From Allomesorhizobium camelthorni (GTDB lineage Bacteria > Pseudomonadota > Alphaproteobacteria > Rhizobiales > Rhizobiaceae), in assembly GCF_011045125.1 (NCBI RefSeq), contig NZ_JAAKZF010000039.1:1-57377 (forward strand): 57,377 nt of DNA, written 5' to 3'. A program made the position numbers and the translations under genes. The first letter of the stretch is position 1. Every line of letters begins with the position of its first letter. This document shows positions 17,309 to 26,463 of the stretch, piece after piece. The notes below the pieces were generated by a model. It had not been told where the DNA came from. It ran no database searches and saw only the letters and a list, made by a program, of their open reading frames with translations.

Positions 17309-18651
17309 CGATCAGAACCGCGCGCCGGTTGCCGGTCCACAGGGGGCCGGCCGCATGGAGCGCCATCCTGCCAATGCAGGAGGCGCCAGACGTCCTTGCC
17401 ACGACGCTGATCGCCGATTTTGTGGTGATCGGCGCAGGATTCGCCGGCCTTTCCGCGGCCCGACGGCTGAAGCAGCTCAATCCGGGCGCCCGGATCGTCG
17501 TGATCGAGGCCGGACGGCTGGCGGAGGGAGCGTCAGGCCGCAATTCCGGTTTCATGATCGACCTGCCGCATGACCTCTCATCGGAGGACTATGCCGGGCA
17601 GGGTGTGGAGAGCGACAGGGCGATGACCACGCTCAACCGCAGCGCGATCGCCTTTGCGCGCGAGGCGGTCGAGGAATACCGGATCGATCCAGCTTTCTTC
17701 GATCCTTGCGGCAAGGTGAATGGCGCGGCGAGCGCGGCGGCCGACGCCAACAACCAGAGCTATGCCGACCATCTTACACAGATCGGCGAACCGAGTGAAA
17801 TGCTCGACGCCGACGCCATGCACGAACTCACTGGCAGCCGTCACTATTTATCGGGCCTCTCCACGCCGGGAACTGTGATGATCCAGCCCGCCGGCTACAT
17901 CCGCAGCCTAGGCGCCGGACTTCGTCGCGACCGGGTCGAAGTGTACGAAAACTCGCCTGTAAGCGAGATCGCACGGACCGGCTCCGAATGGGTATTGACG
18001 ACCCATGAGGGACGCTTAACGGCGGGAAAGGTGATCCTCGCCAATAACGGTCACCTGGAAAGCTTCGGCTTCGCGAAGCGCAGGCTGATGCACATCTTCC
18101 TCTACGCCTCGATGACGGTCGATCTCGACGTCGATGCGCTGGCGAAGCTCGGCGGGCGGCCGCGTTGGGGCATCACGCCCTCGGACCCGATGGGCACCAC
18201 TGTGCGGCGGATCGATGCCGCCCAGGGCGGCAACCGGATCATCACGCGCACATGTGCGAGCGTCCGCCCTGATATGGAGGTGACCAACGCAGACCTTGAA
18301 CGTGCCGCAGCCGTGCATCGCCGGAAATTTGACGACCGGTTCCCGGCGCTTAAAGACGTGCGCATGGAATACAGTTGGGCAGGTCATCTCTGCCTCAGTC
18401 GTAACGGCGTCTCGGTGATGCGTGAACTGGAGCCTGGCCTTTTCGCCGCCTGTGTCGACAACGGGCTAGGCACCACGAGGAGCACATTGGCTGGTATAGC
18501 GGCGGCGGAACTCGCAAGCGGCGAGTCCAGCCCGATCTCCCGCCATTTCTGTGCGGAAGAGGCTCCCCTGAAGCTCCCGCCGCCGCCGATCGCGGAGATC
18601 GGCGCGAACGCCTATCTGTGTTGGCGGGAGTGGCGAGCATCTAAGGAATGA
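17305..18651 (+). CDS. FAD-dependent oxidoreductase (DAO family, PuuB-like)
   Basis: 448 residues from TTG 17305, overlapping the ALDH stop by 4 bp (TTGA). The dinucleotide fold is ADFVVIGAGFAGLSAARRLK near residue 40 with a charged second strand (VVIEAGRLAEGASGRNSGF). The GRNSG segment is typical of gamma-glutamylputrescine oxidase and sarcosine oxidase-like enzymes. It is expected to oxidise a secondary amine or D-amino acid to an imine or aldehyde. In this operon it could supply the imine or aldehyde that the DapA-family enzyme and the ALDH then process. The exact amine is unknown. Confidence 0.83.
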   Translation: MTIRTARRLPVHRGPAAWSAILPMQEAPDVLATTLIADFVVIGAGFAGLSAARRLKQLNPGARIVVIEAGRLAEGASGRNSGFMIDLPHDLSSEDYAGQGVESDRAMTTLNRSAIAFAREAVEEYRIDPAFFDPCGKVNGAASAAADANNQSYADHLTQIGEPSEMLDADAMHELTGSRHYLSGLSTPGTVMIQPAGYIRSLGAGLRRDRVEVYENSPVSEIARTGSEWVLTTHEGRLTAGKVILANNGHLESFGFAKRRLMHIFLYASMTVDLDVDALAKLGGRPRWGITPSDPMGTTVRRIDAAQGGNRIITRTCASVRPDMEVTNADLERAAAVHRRKFDDRFPALKDVRMEYSWAGHLCLSRNGVSVMRELEPGLFAACVDNGLGTTRSTLAGIAAAELASGESSPISRHFCAEEAPLKLPPPPIAEIGANAYLCWREWRASKE

Positions 18652-18750
18652 AGGCAGCTACGCGGCATGAAGTCAGTCCGATGGCGCGAAGCGCTGTCAG
18701 TTGACTACTCACGTCGTCGACAGCAATAGCTGCTGCGGCGCTTTGATTGA

Positions 18751-19710
18751 CTAACGGGATTTTGCGTTATCCCTACCATCAAGCACATCGAGTCCGTCGA
18801 ACGAGGGGCTCTCTGACAACTCACGGGAAACCCAATCTTTGAACAGGGAAAGCTTGGACTCCGAGCCAGGATGGCCAGTCGTAACAAGATAATAGCCTAC
18901 GCCTTGGTCGACCACGGAGCGGAACGGCATCAATAAGCGCATATCACGCAATTCTTCCTGGATGAGGTTGTAGTCAGCCATTGCGATGCCGAACCCACTG
19001 GTCGCAGCGAGCAAAGCCGCATCAAGCGTATCGTATTCTTGGGCCGCCTTTGGCTCTATCCCATCTTCACCCACTGTCTCCAACCATCGGCGCCAGTAAC
19101 TGCGACTATCCTCGTCCTTTGCATCATTCGGAACTTTCACGGCGATAACCGCGTGGCCCAATAGATCGCTCGGACGACCGAAAGGACCGTATTGGTCAAG
19201 AAATTCCGGAGAACAAACCGGTACAAGCAGCTCTTTCATAAGCAACGCGGCCTTGAGCCCCGAGGGAGCCGACGCTAGTGTAACAATTGCTGCGTCAAAC
19301 GCGTCGTTTCGAAAATCAATCGCATCGAGGGATGTCGTGATGCGAAGTCGAATATCGGGATATGTATGTTGGAATTTGTGCAGTCGCGGCAGAAGCCAAC
19401 GCGCCGTGAAGGCCGGCTGCACCTTGATCCGAAGGTCACTCGTCTCGTTATTTAGCTCTTTGATTGAGCTCGCGATGTCGCCAAACGCACGCTTTAGCAC
19501 GGCAAGCAATACCGTGCCTTTCTCGGTCAAGACAACGCCACCGCTTACCCGGCGAAACAAGGAGAAGCCGAGCTCTTGTTCCAGGATGTTGATTTGGTGG
19601 CTTATCGCCCCCTGCGAGACATTCAGCTCTTCGCTTGCACGAGTAAAGCTCAGGCGCCGACCAGCTACTTCGAACGCACGCAAGGCTCTAAGTGACGGCA
19701 AACGTTGCAA
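18751..19710 (-). CDS. LysR-family regulator, GcvA subgroup
   Basis: 319 residues. The N-terminal winged helix is SLRALRAFEVAGRRLSFTRASEELNVSQGAISHQINILEQELG split over residues 6-48, and the rest is a PBP2-type effector domain. The opening MQRLPSLRALRAFE and the SQGAISHQI recognition helix are typical of GcvA-like regulators. It reads away from the acetylpolyamine deacetylase-like gene, with 463 bp between them. It likely controls that gene and the aminotransferase behind it. Confidence 0.87.
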   Translation of the reverse strand: MQRLPSLRALRAFEVAGRRLSFTRASEELNVSQGAISHQINILEQELGFSLFRRVSGGVVLTEKGTVLLAVLKRAFGDIASSIKELNNETSDLRIKVQPAFTARWLLPRLHKFQHTYPDIRLRITTSLDAIDFRNDAFDAAIVTLASAPSGLKAALLMKELLVPVCSPEFLDQYGPFGRPSDLLGHAVIAVKVPNDAKDEDSRSYWRRWLETVGEDGIEPKAAQEYDTLDAALLAATSGFGIAMADYNLIQEELRDMRLLMPFRSVVDQGVGYYLVTTGHPGSESKLSLFKDWVSRELSESPSFDGLDVLDGRDNAKSR

Positions 19711-20173
19711 AACGTCCTCCCGGGTGACGCCTCAAGACCGAGGCATTCTCTTTGCTGAAACAATACCATCAAACCTGCTGCCCACAGGCAAGGGGTCCCC
19801 TCCGCACAGGACGAGACCCCTTGAGCCGTGAATGCTGAGTTCAAGGCTGACGAAGCGTCGGAAAGTGACCTCCGTTGCTCAAGCGCTTCGACCGGGCGTA
19901 TCGCGCGTTCAGCCACACCTAATGTCCGAGCCACACTCCAAGCTGCGCCCGCGGCGTGGGCTGCGAAGCGATTGGACGTGACATGTCCTGCGCAAAGGTC
20001 ACCCACGGGCACTCAAACGCTCGCCGACACTGCATTGATCCAGTGCAGGGATACGCTCCCAAGATTCGTATTAGATTTTTGGATGAAGGCAGTGAATTCT
20101 TTGAAGTTGGTTCAAGGCCTACCGGGGGCTATCAACGGTAGAAGTTTTCGGACCTGATGGATGGAGAATTCGA
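19711..20173. other. Divergent intergenic region before deacetylase-like gene
   Basis: 463 bp with no convincing gene on either strand. It must contain the promoters of the LysR gene (leftward) and the deacetylase-like gene (rightward). The frame leading into the deacetylase gene is open back to 20105 without an ATG. I found no clear LysR T-N11-A box that stands out. Short frames here have no recognisable similarity. Confidence 0.4.
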
Positions 20174-21406
20174 TTGTTCAGCGCAATCTATGACGCGATG
20201 GAAGCTGAACATCAGCCGAAATTCTATGTGAAGAACGGGAAAGCGTCTCGTGGACTCGAGCAGCCGGCCCGGGCCGCCATCCTGCTGAACGCCTTTCGAA
20301 GCGCTGGTTGGCCAATTCAGAATCCGGATGCCTTTGGCCTGGATCCAATTCTGAAAATTCATACAGAGAGATATTTGAGCTTCCTACAGCGCGCGAACGC
20401 TTATCTGGGATCGAGTGCCGAAGGTGATGCTGAACTCGTTGCGACCATCACCAGAGATTCTTCCGGCAACTATCCACTTTCTCTTCTTGGGCAAGTCGAG
20501 TGGCATATGTTCGACGTGTTCTCGCCGATCGGGTCGAACACATATGCCGCGGCACTTGGATCAGCAAGCGTTGCATTGACCGGCGCTCGGTTGCTGCGAG
20601 ACGGGGCGCGATCCGCATATGCACTTTGCCGCCCCCCAGGCCACCATGCTCATGCGGATTATGGCGGGGGGTATTGCTATTTCAACAACGCGGCGATTGC
20701 CGCGGAGGAGCTTTCCTCCGGTGGAAATCGAGTGGCGATTTTGGACGTCGACGCAGATCATGGCAATGGCACACAAGACATTTTCTATGAGCGGGATGAT
20801 GTTCTGCACGTTTCCCTGCATGCCGATCCAAGTGTTTCTTATCCATATTATTCCGGCTATGAGGACGAATCTGGCAAGGGCGCCGGTATTGGAGCCAACA
20901 TAAATATTCCTTTAGCCTTGGGTACAGACGACAAAGCATACCTAAACGCACTGTCCCGTGGTCTTGATATTATTGCCAAGTTTAATCCCCGGTATTGTGT
21001 CGTTGCGCTAGGTGTCGACGGGCACGTGGATGAGCCAAACCAGGTGTTCAAGCTGACGACTGATTGTTACTACAAACTTGGTGAGGCACTTTTCGAACTT
21101 GGGCTCCCTACCCTATTTACTCAGGAGGGAGGATATAATCTAACAACGCTGGCAAGGAACGTCCTCGCGGTTGCTACGCCCTTTGCGCGCGGGGCCGATG
21201 GAGCCATTTTCCCGCCAGAGGCGAACAGAGTCCTCCCCGGTCTGGCATGGGCCACGCGCTGCGGACGCATGGTGAAGCTGATCCCGCCACCCCCCGCATC
21301 TCCGGAGAAACATGATGACAACGAATGCCGAACTGGAGAGGCGACGTCGCGAAGCCGTGGCCAAAGGAGTTTCGTGTTCTTTTCCGATGTTTGCTGCGCG
21401 TGCTGA
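20174..21406 (+). CDS. Histone-deacetylase-family protein, acetylpolyamine amidohydrolase-like
   Basis: 410 residues from TTG 20174; no ATG is available in frame before homology begins. The arginase/deacetylase fold is clear: RPPGHHAHADYGGGYCYFNN gives the charge-relay His pair, DVDADHGNG and GVDGHVDEP give the Zn ligands (Asp, His, Asp), and TQEGGYN gives the catalytic Tyr. Bacterial members with the PKFYVKNGK...EQPARA opening deacetylate acetylpolyamines. The reading frame runs 95 bp into the next gene, ending in a low-quality tail (SFVFFSDVCCAC). This suggests the natural stop was lost by a small frameshift near 21300. Confidence 0.82.
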   Translation: MFSAIYDAMEAEHQPKFYVKNGKASRGLEQPARAAILLNAFRSAGWPIQNPDAFGLDPILKIHTERYLSFLQRANAYLGSSAEGDAELVATITRDSSGNYPLSLLGQVEWHMFDVFSPIGSNTYAAALGSASVALTGARLLRDGARSAYALCRPPGHHAHADYGGGYCYFNNAAIAAEELSSGGNRVAILDVDADHGNGTQDIFYERDDVLHVSLHADPSVSYPYYSGYEDESGKGAGIGANINIPLALGTDDKAYLNALSRGLDIIAKFNPRYCVVALGVDGHVDEPNQVFKLTTDCYYKLGEALFELGLPTLFTQEGGYNLTTLARNVLAVATPFARGADGAIFPPEANRVLPGLAWATRCGRMVKLIPPPPASPEKHDDNECRTGEATSRSRGQRSFVFFSDVCCAC

Positions 21407-22610
21407 AAATGCGGAACTGTGGGATGTCGAGGGCCGACGCTACATCGATTTCGTCGGGGGAATGGGTGCTTTGGCTGTAGGCCATTCGCATCCCCATGTT
21501 GTCGCTGCCATACAAGACCAGCTTACGAGATTTAGCCACACATTCTTTGGCACTGCGCCATACGAGGGCTATGTGGCCGTTGCTGAGCGCCTGAATGCGA
21601 TGGCCAAGGTGGGGTCCCAAGCGAAGACGCTCCTCGTCACGACTGGGGCAGAAGCAGTCGAGAATTGCGTCAAGATCGCCCGTGCCTTTACGGGCCGGCG
21701 TGGCATCGTTGTGTTCGGTGGCAGCTTTCACGGGCGCACGCTTCTTACAATGGGAATGACCGGCAAGGTCAATCCGTACAAGGGAACATTCGGGCCGTTC
21801 CCTGGCGAGATCTATCGTGTGCCATTCCCCTATCCTTACCGCGACATCAGCAGCGACCACGCGCTTGCTGCTCTGGATTCCCTCTTCGAAACGGAGATCG
21901 AGCCGGCTGCAGTTGCCGCTTTTGTCATAGAACCTTTCCAGGGCGAAGGTGGCTTCCTTCCGGCGCCAACCGACTATCTAATCGCGCTAAGGCAATTGTG
22001 CGATCGTCATGGCATCCTGCTTGTCGCGGATGAAGTCCAGTCAGGATTTGGCAGAACTGGCCATCTGTTCGCCATAGAGCATTCGGCCGTCGAGCCAGAC
22101 TTGATCGCTGTGGGCAAGAGCCTTGGAGCTGGCCTGCCGATCGCCGCCGTCGTCGGCAAAGCAGAAATCATGGACTGTGTTGGATCCGGCGGATTGGGTG
22201 GAACCTATGCGGGGAACCCGCTCGCCTGCGCCGCCGCGCTATCAGTCATGGACGTGCTTCAGGAGGAAAAGCTTCTCGATCGAGCTGTCGAGATCGGCGA
22301 CCGACTTGACGCCGGTTTACGGCGAATAAGACGCAAGGGAAACCGCACTTCCATTGGGGACATCCGAAGGCTGGGCGCCATGATCGGGGTGGAGTTCGTC
22401 GAGGACGAAGACAGTCGCGTTCCTGCTCGTGATCTGACCGCGAGGATTATTCAAGAGGCTGCAAGCCGGGGCCTACTGCTTGCAGCCGCCGGGCGTCACT
22501 TCAACGTTATTCGCGTGCTGGTTCCACTGACGATTTCAAATGACCTGATCGACGAGGCGATTGCCATTCTCGAGGAGTCGATCGATCGCGCGGTCTCCGG
22601 CAATGCATGA
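21312..22610 (+). CDS. Class III aminotransferase, 4-aminobutyrate/polyamine type
   Basis: 432 residues; ATG 21312 is preceded by CCGGAGA. It is a fold-type I, class III PLP enzyme: TTGAEAVENCVKIAR and GGSFHGRTLL are cofactor contacts, EPFQGEGGF and VADEVQSGFGRTG are family signatures, and the PLP lysine is K269 in AVGKSLGAGLP. The sequence resembles 4-aminobutyrate aminotransferases (GabT/PuuE). Behind an acetylpolyamine deacetylase-like gene, it would transaminate the freed terminal amine to a semialdehyde. The first 95 bp overlap the previous reading frame. Confidence 0.87.
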   Translation: MMTTNAELERRRREAVAKGVSCSFPMFAARAENAELWDVEGRRYIDFVGGMGALAVGHSHPHVVAAIQDQLTRFSHTFFGTAPYEGYVAVAERLNAMAKVGSQAKTLLVTTGAEAVENCVKIARAFTGRRGIVVFGGSFHGRTLLTMGMTGKVNPYKGTFGPFPGEIYRVPFPYPYRDISSDHALAALDSLFETEIEPAAVAAFVIEPFQGEGGFLPAPTDYLIALRQLCDRHGILLVADEVQSGFGRTGHLFAIEHSAVEPDLIAVGKSLGAGLPIAAVVGKAEIMDCVGSGGLGGTYAGNPLACAAALSVMDVLQEEKLLDRAVEIGDRLDAGLRRIRRKGNRTSIGDIRRLGAMIGVEFVEDEDSRVPARDLTARIIQEAASRGLLLAAAGRHFNVIRVLVPLTISNDLIDEAIAILEESIDRAVSGNA

Positions 22611-22728
22611 ATTGGCTATGGCATGTTCAGGAATCGCCCAGGTTCGTGACTCCCACTTTGGCCGTTAGGATATGCAGCGAAAGCAATGCCGATAATAACA
22701 TCTTTCAAACCCGAAGAAAGGGAATGAC

Positions 22729-23706
22729 ATGTACAGGAATCTCTTACTTGCTGCGACGATTCTCGGGTACGGGGTAGGAGCCAGCCATGCCGAATGCAAT
22801 GTTGGAGAAGGTCGGCGGATTGTACCGATCGAACCTTTGTCTACAGTGGAAAAATTCTTTCATGAAATTACATATCGGGCTCTGGAGAAGATCGGCTATT
22901 CGATAGCTACCCCGGTCGAAACCGAGTATGCGACCATGCATATCGCCGTTGCAACTGGGGATGCCGACTTTACAGCTTCTCATTGGAATGTCCTTCACAA
23001 GGCTTTTTTTGAGGAAGCCGGTGGAAGTGCAAAGATGACAAAAGTCGGGAAACCGATTTCAGGAGCGGTTCAGGGCTATCTCGTCGACAAAGGAAGCTAC
23101 GACGCCGGTGTCCGCAGTCTGGCGGACTTCAAGGACAAAAGCGTTGCAGAGCGTTTCGATGGTAATGAAGACGGAAAGGCGGATCTCGCGGGCTGCGCGC
23201 CGGGATGGGGCTGTGAAACGGTGATCGAGCATCATCTGACGGAGGTAGGCGTGCGAGATACCGTATCGCACAATCAGGGTGCCTACGACGCCATTATCGC
23301 TGATATAATCGCGCGGCATGAACAGGGCAAACCGATACTTTACTTCACTTGGATACCATATTGGGTGTCAGCCGTACTGGTGCCGGGAGCTGATGTCGAA
23401 TGGCTTGACGTGCCGAGGCTCGCCGGCGACGAAGCCCTCTACACCGACTATAACGGGAGGAATCTGGGCTTTGGTATCGATTACGCCAGTTACATTGTGA
23501 ACAACGCGTTTCTGGAAGAGAATCCGCCCGTGCGGGCACTGTTCGAAGAGATTTCGGTCGATGTCAACGATGTGTCGAACGAAGCCCAGCGACAGCAACA
23601 TGGGGAAACTTCTGCTGAAGAGATCAAGCGTCACGCCGACGAATGGGTTGCGGCTAATCAGGCGGAAGTGGATGCTTGGGTCGATAAGGCGTGCAGCGCA
23701 AAGTGA
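22729..23706 (+). CDS. Second ProX-type betaine/amine substrate-binding protein
   Basis: 325 residues with a signal peptide (MYRNLLLAATILGYGVGASHA). It is a clear paralogue of the ProX at 10924-11910, sharing GDADF..SHWN, GCAPGWGCETVIEHHL, and YFTWIPYWVSAVLVPGADVEWLD in two parts. No permease or ATPase gene accompanies it. It may use the ProWV pair encoded 10 kb away or feed another transporter. It follows the aminotransferase by 118 bp on the same strand, so it is probably part of that unit and may capture acetylated or methylated amines. Confidence 0.86.
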   Translation: MYRNLLLAATILGYGVGASHAECNVGEGRRIVPIEPLSTVEKFFHEITYRALEKIGYSIATPVETEYATMHIAVATGDADFTASHWNVLHKAFFEEAGGSAKMTKVGKPISGAVQGYLVDKGSYDAGVRSLADFKDKSVAERFDGNEDGKADLAGCAPGWGCETVIEHHLTEVGVRDTVSHNQGAYDAIIADIIARHEQGKPILYFTWIPYWVSAVLVPGADVEWLDVPRLAGDEALYTDYNGRNLGFGIDYASYIVNNAFLEENPPVRALFEEISVDVNDVSNEAQRQQHGETSAEEIKRHADEWVAANQAEVDAWVDKACSAK

Positions 23707-23883
23707 CAGCGTACACGGTAAGACGATCGAGGAGCCGGCCGCCGGCCGCCTTTTCGCCAAGGGCCTCCCCGTCGATGAGATGAGCTGCACCTGGCCATCA
23801 CCGGGCGGCGGTCGAGCCAGGAGGCGATCATGACCGTCTCGCCGTCATAGCCTTGAGAACGGCCCCGGCTGTCGGATTGAGGA

Positions 23884-24618
23884 TCAGGGTAGGCTGAGCT
23901 TGGCCATACGTCCGCCGTCGACGGTCCAGACCTGACCGGTGACGAACCCGGCCTCGTCTGAGGCAAGCCATGCCACCAATGCCGCGACCTCGTCCGGCTT
24001 GCCGGTGCGGCCGACAGGATGGATGCGGCCGATGTCTCGGCGGAACGCTTCAGGATCGGGCATGCTCTCGATGAAATCTTCATTGAGATTCGTGTCGATC
24101 CAGCCCGGAGCGACAGCGTTGCAGCGGATACCCTCCGGCCCGTGGTCCACCGCCACGGCGCGCGTCAATCCATGCAAGCCTGCTTTCGACGCACAATAGG
24201 CGGCATGTCCGGGATTCGCGCCCAGCCCCTCGATCGAGCCGATATTGACGACAGCGCCGCGTGTTTTTCGCAAATAAGGCAGAGCAAACTTGATCAAAAG
24301 GAACGGAACGGTGAGGTTCACCGTCAAGGTTTGCGCCCAGTCCCCGGCAGTCATGTCCTCGATCCGAGCTTCGCGCATCATGCCGCAATTGTTGACCAGC
24401 ACGTCGAGTTGCCCCGCACGGTCGATGACCTCGCTCATCACGCGTGCGGGACTGGACGGATCGGTGAAGTCGGCGGCGATTGCGTCGGATTCGTCATCCT
24501 TGCCGCGTTGGGCAGTGAAGAGCCGGGCGCCTTCGCTCCTCAGGCGTCTTGCAATCGCCTGCCCGATCCCGCTGCGACCACCGGTCACAAGTGCAACCTT
24601 GCCTTCGAAGCGACTCAT
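23884..24618 (-). CDS. Short-chain dehydrogenase/reductase
   Basis: 244 residues from ATG 24618, which overlaps the stop of the upstream SDR gene (ATGA). [10 protein letters not shown] is the NAD(P)-binding glycine motif, LVNNCGMM the NNAG-like strand, NIGS carries the active-site Ser and Y-C-A-S-K the catalytic pair. It oxidises or reduces an alcohol/ketone. It is the last gene of a minus-strand run that includes another SDR, two enolase-superfamily enzymes, a quinone-reductase-like protein and MttB. The role is probably in processing the demethylated amine skeleton. Confidence 0.85.
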   Translation of the reverse strand: MSRFEGKVALVTGGRSGIGQAIARRLRSEGARLFTAQRGKDDESDAIAADFTDPSSPARVMSEVIDRAGQLDVLVNNCGMMREARIEDMTAGDWAQTLTVNLTVPFLLIKFALPYLRKTRGAVVNIGSIEGLGANPGHAAYCASKAGLHGLTRAVAVDHGPEGIRCNAVAPGWIDTNLNEDFIESMPDPEAFRRDIGRIHPVGRTGKPDEVAALVAWLASDEAGFVTGQVWTVDGGRMAKLSLP

Positions 24619-25346
24619 GACACCGCTTTCCCGCCATTGACCTCGATCAGGGCGCCGCATATGTAGCGCGCCGCGTCCGAGGCGAGGAACAGGATCACGT
24701 CGGCTATGTCTTCCGGCTCCGCGATCCGGCCCAGCGGCACCGTCTTGCCTAGTTCCGCCACCGCGCTGTCAGGGTCGAAGCCGCGCCTGGCGAAGCCGGA
24801 GCGCAGCATCGGCGTGTTCACCTCGTTCGGGCAGACCGCATTGATACGGATGCCTTGGTGAGCGTGATCGCGCCCCATGCACTGGGTCAGCGATGCAATG
24901 GCGGCCTTGGTCATGCAGTAGACCGCGTGGTTCGGGCCGGGACGCAAGCCCCAGCAGGATGCAATGTTGACGATGGCGCCGCCGCCCGCTTCGGCCATTA
25001 TGGGAATGGCGGCGCGGCAGATCCGGAAAGGAGCCTCGACATTCACCCCCACTGACAACGACCAATCCGCGTCGGAGGTATCGGTCACCTGCCCGCGGGT
25101 GATGACGCCTGCGTTGTTGACCACGATATCGAGCCCGCCAAGCGCCCCAGCCGCAGCAAGCGGGAGTGCATCGGCATAACGCGCGTCCAGAAGATCGCCG
25201 GGCAGGTGCGCATCGGCCTCAATGCCGGTCACATCGCGATCGGCCACCGCCACCCTCGCTCCAGCCGCGCGCAATCGCGTAACGATCGACGCCCCGATAC
25301 CGCCAGCCGCTCCGGTGACCAGCGCCTTTTGTCCCGAAAATCGCAT
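24615..25346 (-). CDS. Short-chain dehydrogenase/reductase
   Basis: 243 residues; ATG 25346 begins [20 protein letters not shown], the coenzyme-binding motif. [12 protein letters not shown] and YCMTK complete the classic SDR active site. There is a 13-bp gap to the hydroxyproline-betaine epimerase-like gene upstream and a 4-bp overlap with the second SDR downstream, so it lies in the middle of the operon. Only distant similarity to its neighbour is evident, so the two probably act on different substrates. Confidence 0.85.
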   Translation of the reverse strand: MRFSGQKALVTGAAGGIGASIVTRLRAAGARVAVADRDVTGIEADAHLPGDLLDARYADALPLAAAGALGGLDIVVNNAGVITRGQVTDTSDADWSLSVGVNVEAPFRICRAAIPIMAEAGGGAIVNIASCWGLRPGPNHAVYCMTKAAIASLTQCMGRDHAHQGIRINAVCPNEVNTPMLRSGFARRGFDPDSAVAELGKTVPLGRIAEPEDIADVILFLASDAARYICGALIEVNGGKAVS

Positions 25347-25359
25347 CAACGCTCTCCGA

Positions 25360-26463
25360 TCAGAACGACGCGACGGGGATGCCGAACAGGCTCTCGTCTG
25401 GGCTGATGCCAAGACCCGGTCCCTGCGGTCGTCTGATATGGCCGCCGTCAATGCGGATTCCGTTCTCGGGATCGAAATGACGTTCGATATAGGGGGCGGC
25501 CAGCCAGACGCCTTCGAGCAGATGGGGAGCGACAGTCGCGCCGATATGGGTGCAGGCCGCTGCGATGATATCACCGCCCCATGCATCGTCGCAGGTATGC
25601 GGCAGATTCCGCGCAGCACAGATGTCGCGGAAAGCCCGCATCGGGTGCAGTCCTCCGATCCGGGTGACTTTCATTCCGAAGCCGTCGACCAATCCGGTGC
25701 CGGCGGCAGTGATTGCTGTGTTCAGGCTGGTGCCATTCTCATCCATGTAGATGGCATGATTGACCTGTGGACGGATCTTCTGCAAATCCTCGATCGTGTT
25801 GCAGGGCTGCTCCATGATGAAGGGAATTTCGGGACATTCCCGGCTGACCCGGAGCGCGTCACGGGTCGTCCAGCCGCGGTTTCCGTCGACCGCAAGCCGC
25901 ATGCCGGATCCGCGGATCACCTCCCAGACCATGCGTATCACCTCGATGTCGATCTCGACGGGCCGACCGCCGACCTTCACCTGCAATCGGGGATATCCCT
26001 CCTGGCATTTTTCGGTCGCGATCCGGGCGATCTCGTCCGGAGAGCCGACACCGGTCGCGTAGTAGGATGGCACGCGGTCCGTCAACGCACCGCCAAGCAG
26101 ATCGGAGACGCTCACACCCAACTTCTTGCCCAGCAGGTCGTGCGCTGCGATGTCGAAGGCAGCCTTGGCGTAGCTGTGTCCGTTGAGCAGGCTGTCCATG
26201 CGCCGGTGCAATGGCACCGGCAGGATATCGGCCCCGATCATCCCCGGAGCCATCTCGGCGAGCGCCGCGGAGGCTCCGGCGACGTGTGACTCGGCATAGG
26301 TCGGGCCGACAGGGCAGGTCTCTCCCCAGCCGACAAGTCCGTTGTCGGCCACCAGCTTGACCAGCGTCGTGGTCAGCGACCAGACTTCGGCATTGGCCAT
26401 TGTATAGGGACCGTTCTTGACCGGCAGGTCGTGCCGGTAGATGTGGATTTCGGAAATCTTCAT
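25360..26463 (-). CDS. hpbD: Enolase superfamily, 4-hydroxyproline betaine 2-epimerase (HpbD-like)
   Basis: 367 residues. The sequence [18 protein letters not shown]..., [29 protein letters not shown], the metal-ligand acids in MEQP and MDENG, and [11 protein letters not shown] closely resemble the characterised HpbD (Pelagibaca/Paracoccus). That enzyme epimerises trans-4-hydroxy-L-proline betaine to the cis-D form. The KVG and KVTR lysines are the two acid/base residues. It would begin breakdown of imported hydroxyproline betaine or proline betaine before demethylation. It starts immediately at the stop of the second enolase gene. The assignment is from recalled sequence similarity; a cis-hydroxyproline racemase role is the main alternative. 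Confidence 0.75.
   Translation of the reverse strand: MKISEIHIYRHDLPVKNGPYTMANAEVWSLTTTLVKLVADNGLVGWGETCPVGPTYAESHVAGASAALAEMAPGMIGADILPVPLHRRMDSLLNGHSYAKAAFDIAAHDLLGKKLGVSVSDLLGGALTDRVPSYYATGVGSPDEIARIATEKCQEGYPRLQVKVGGRPVEIDIEVIRMVWEVIRGSGMRLAVDGNRGWTTRDALRVSRECPEIPFIMEQPCNTIEDLQKIRPQVNHAIYMDENGTSLNTAITAAGTGLVDGFGMKVTRIGGLHPMRAFRDICAARNLPHTCDDAWGGDIIAAACTHIGATVAPHLLEGVWLAAPYIERHFDPENGIRIDGGHIRRPQGPGLGISPDESLFGIPVASF

Noticed and set aside
23707-23883. GC-rich inverted repeat (GCCGGCCGCCGGC region near 23735) as a terminator
   Set aside because: The palindrome is followed only by a short T run and the stem is simple sequence; not strong enough to list.
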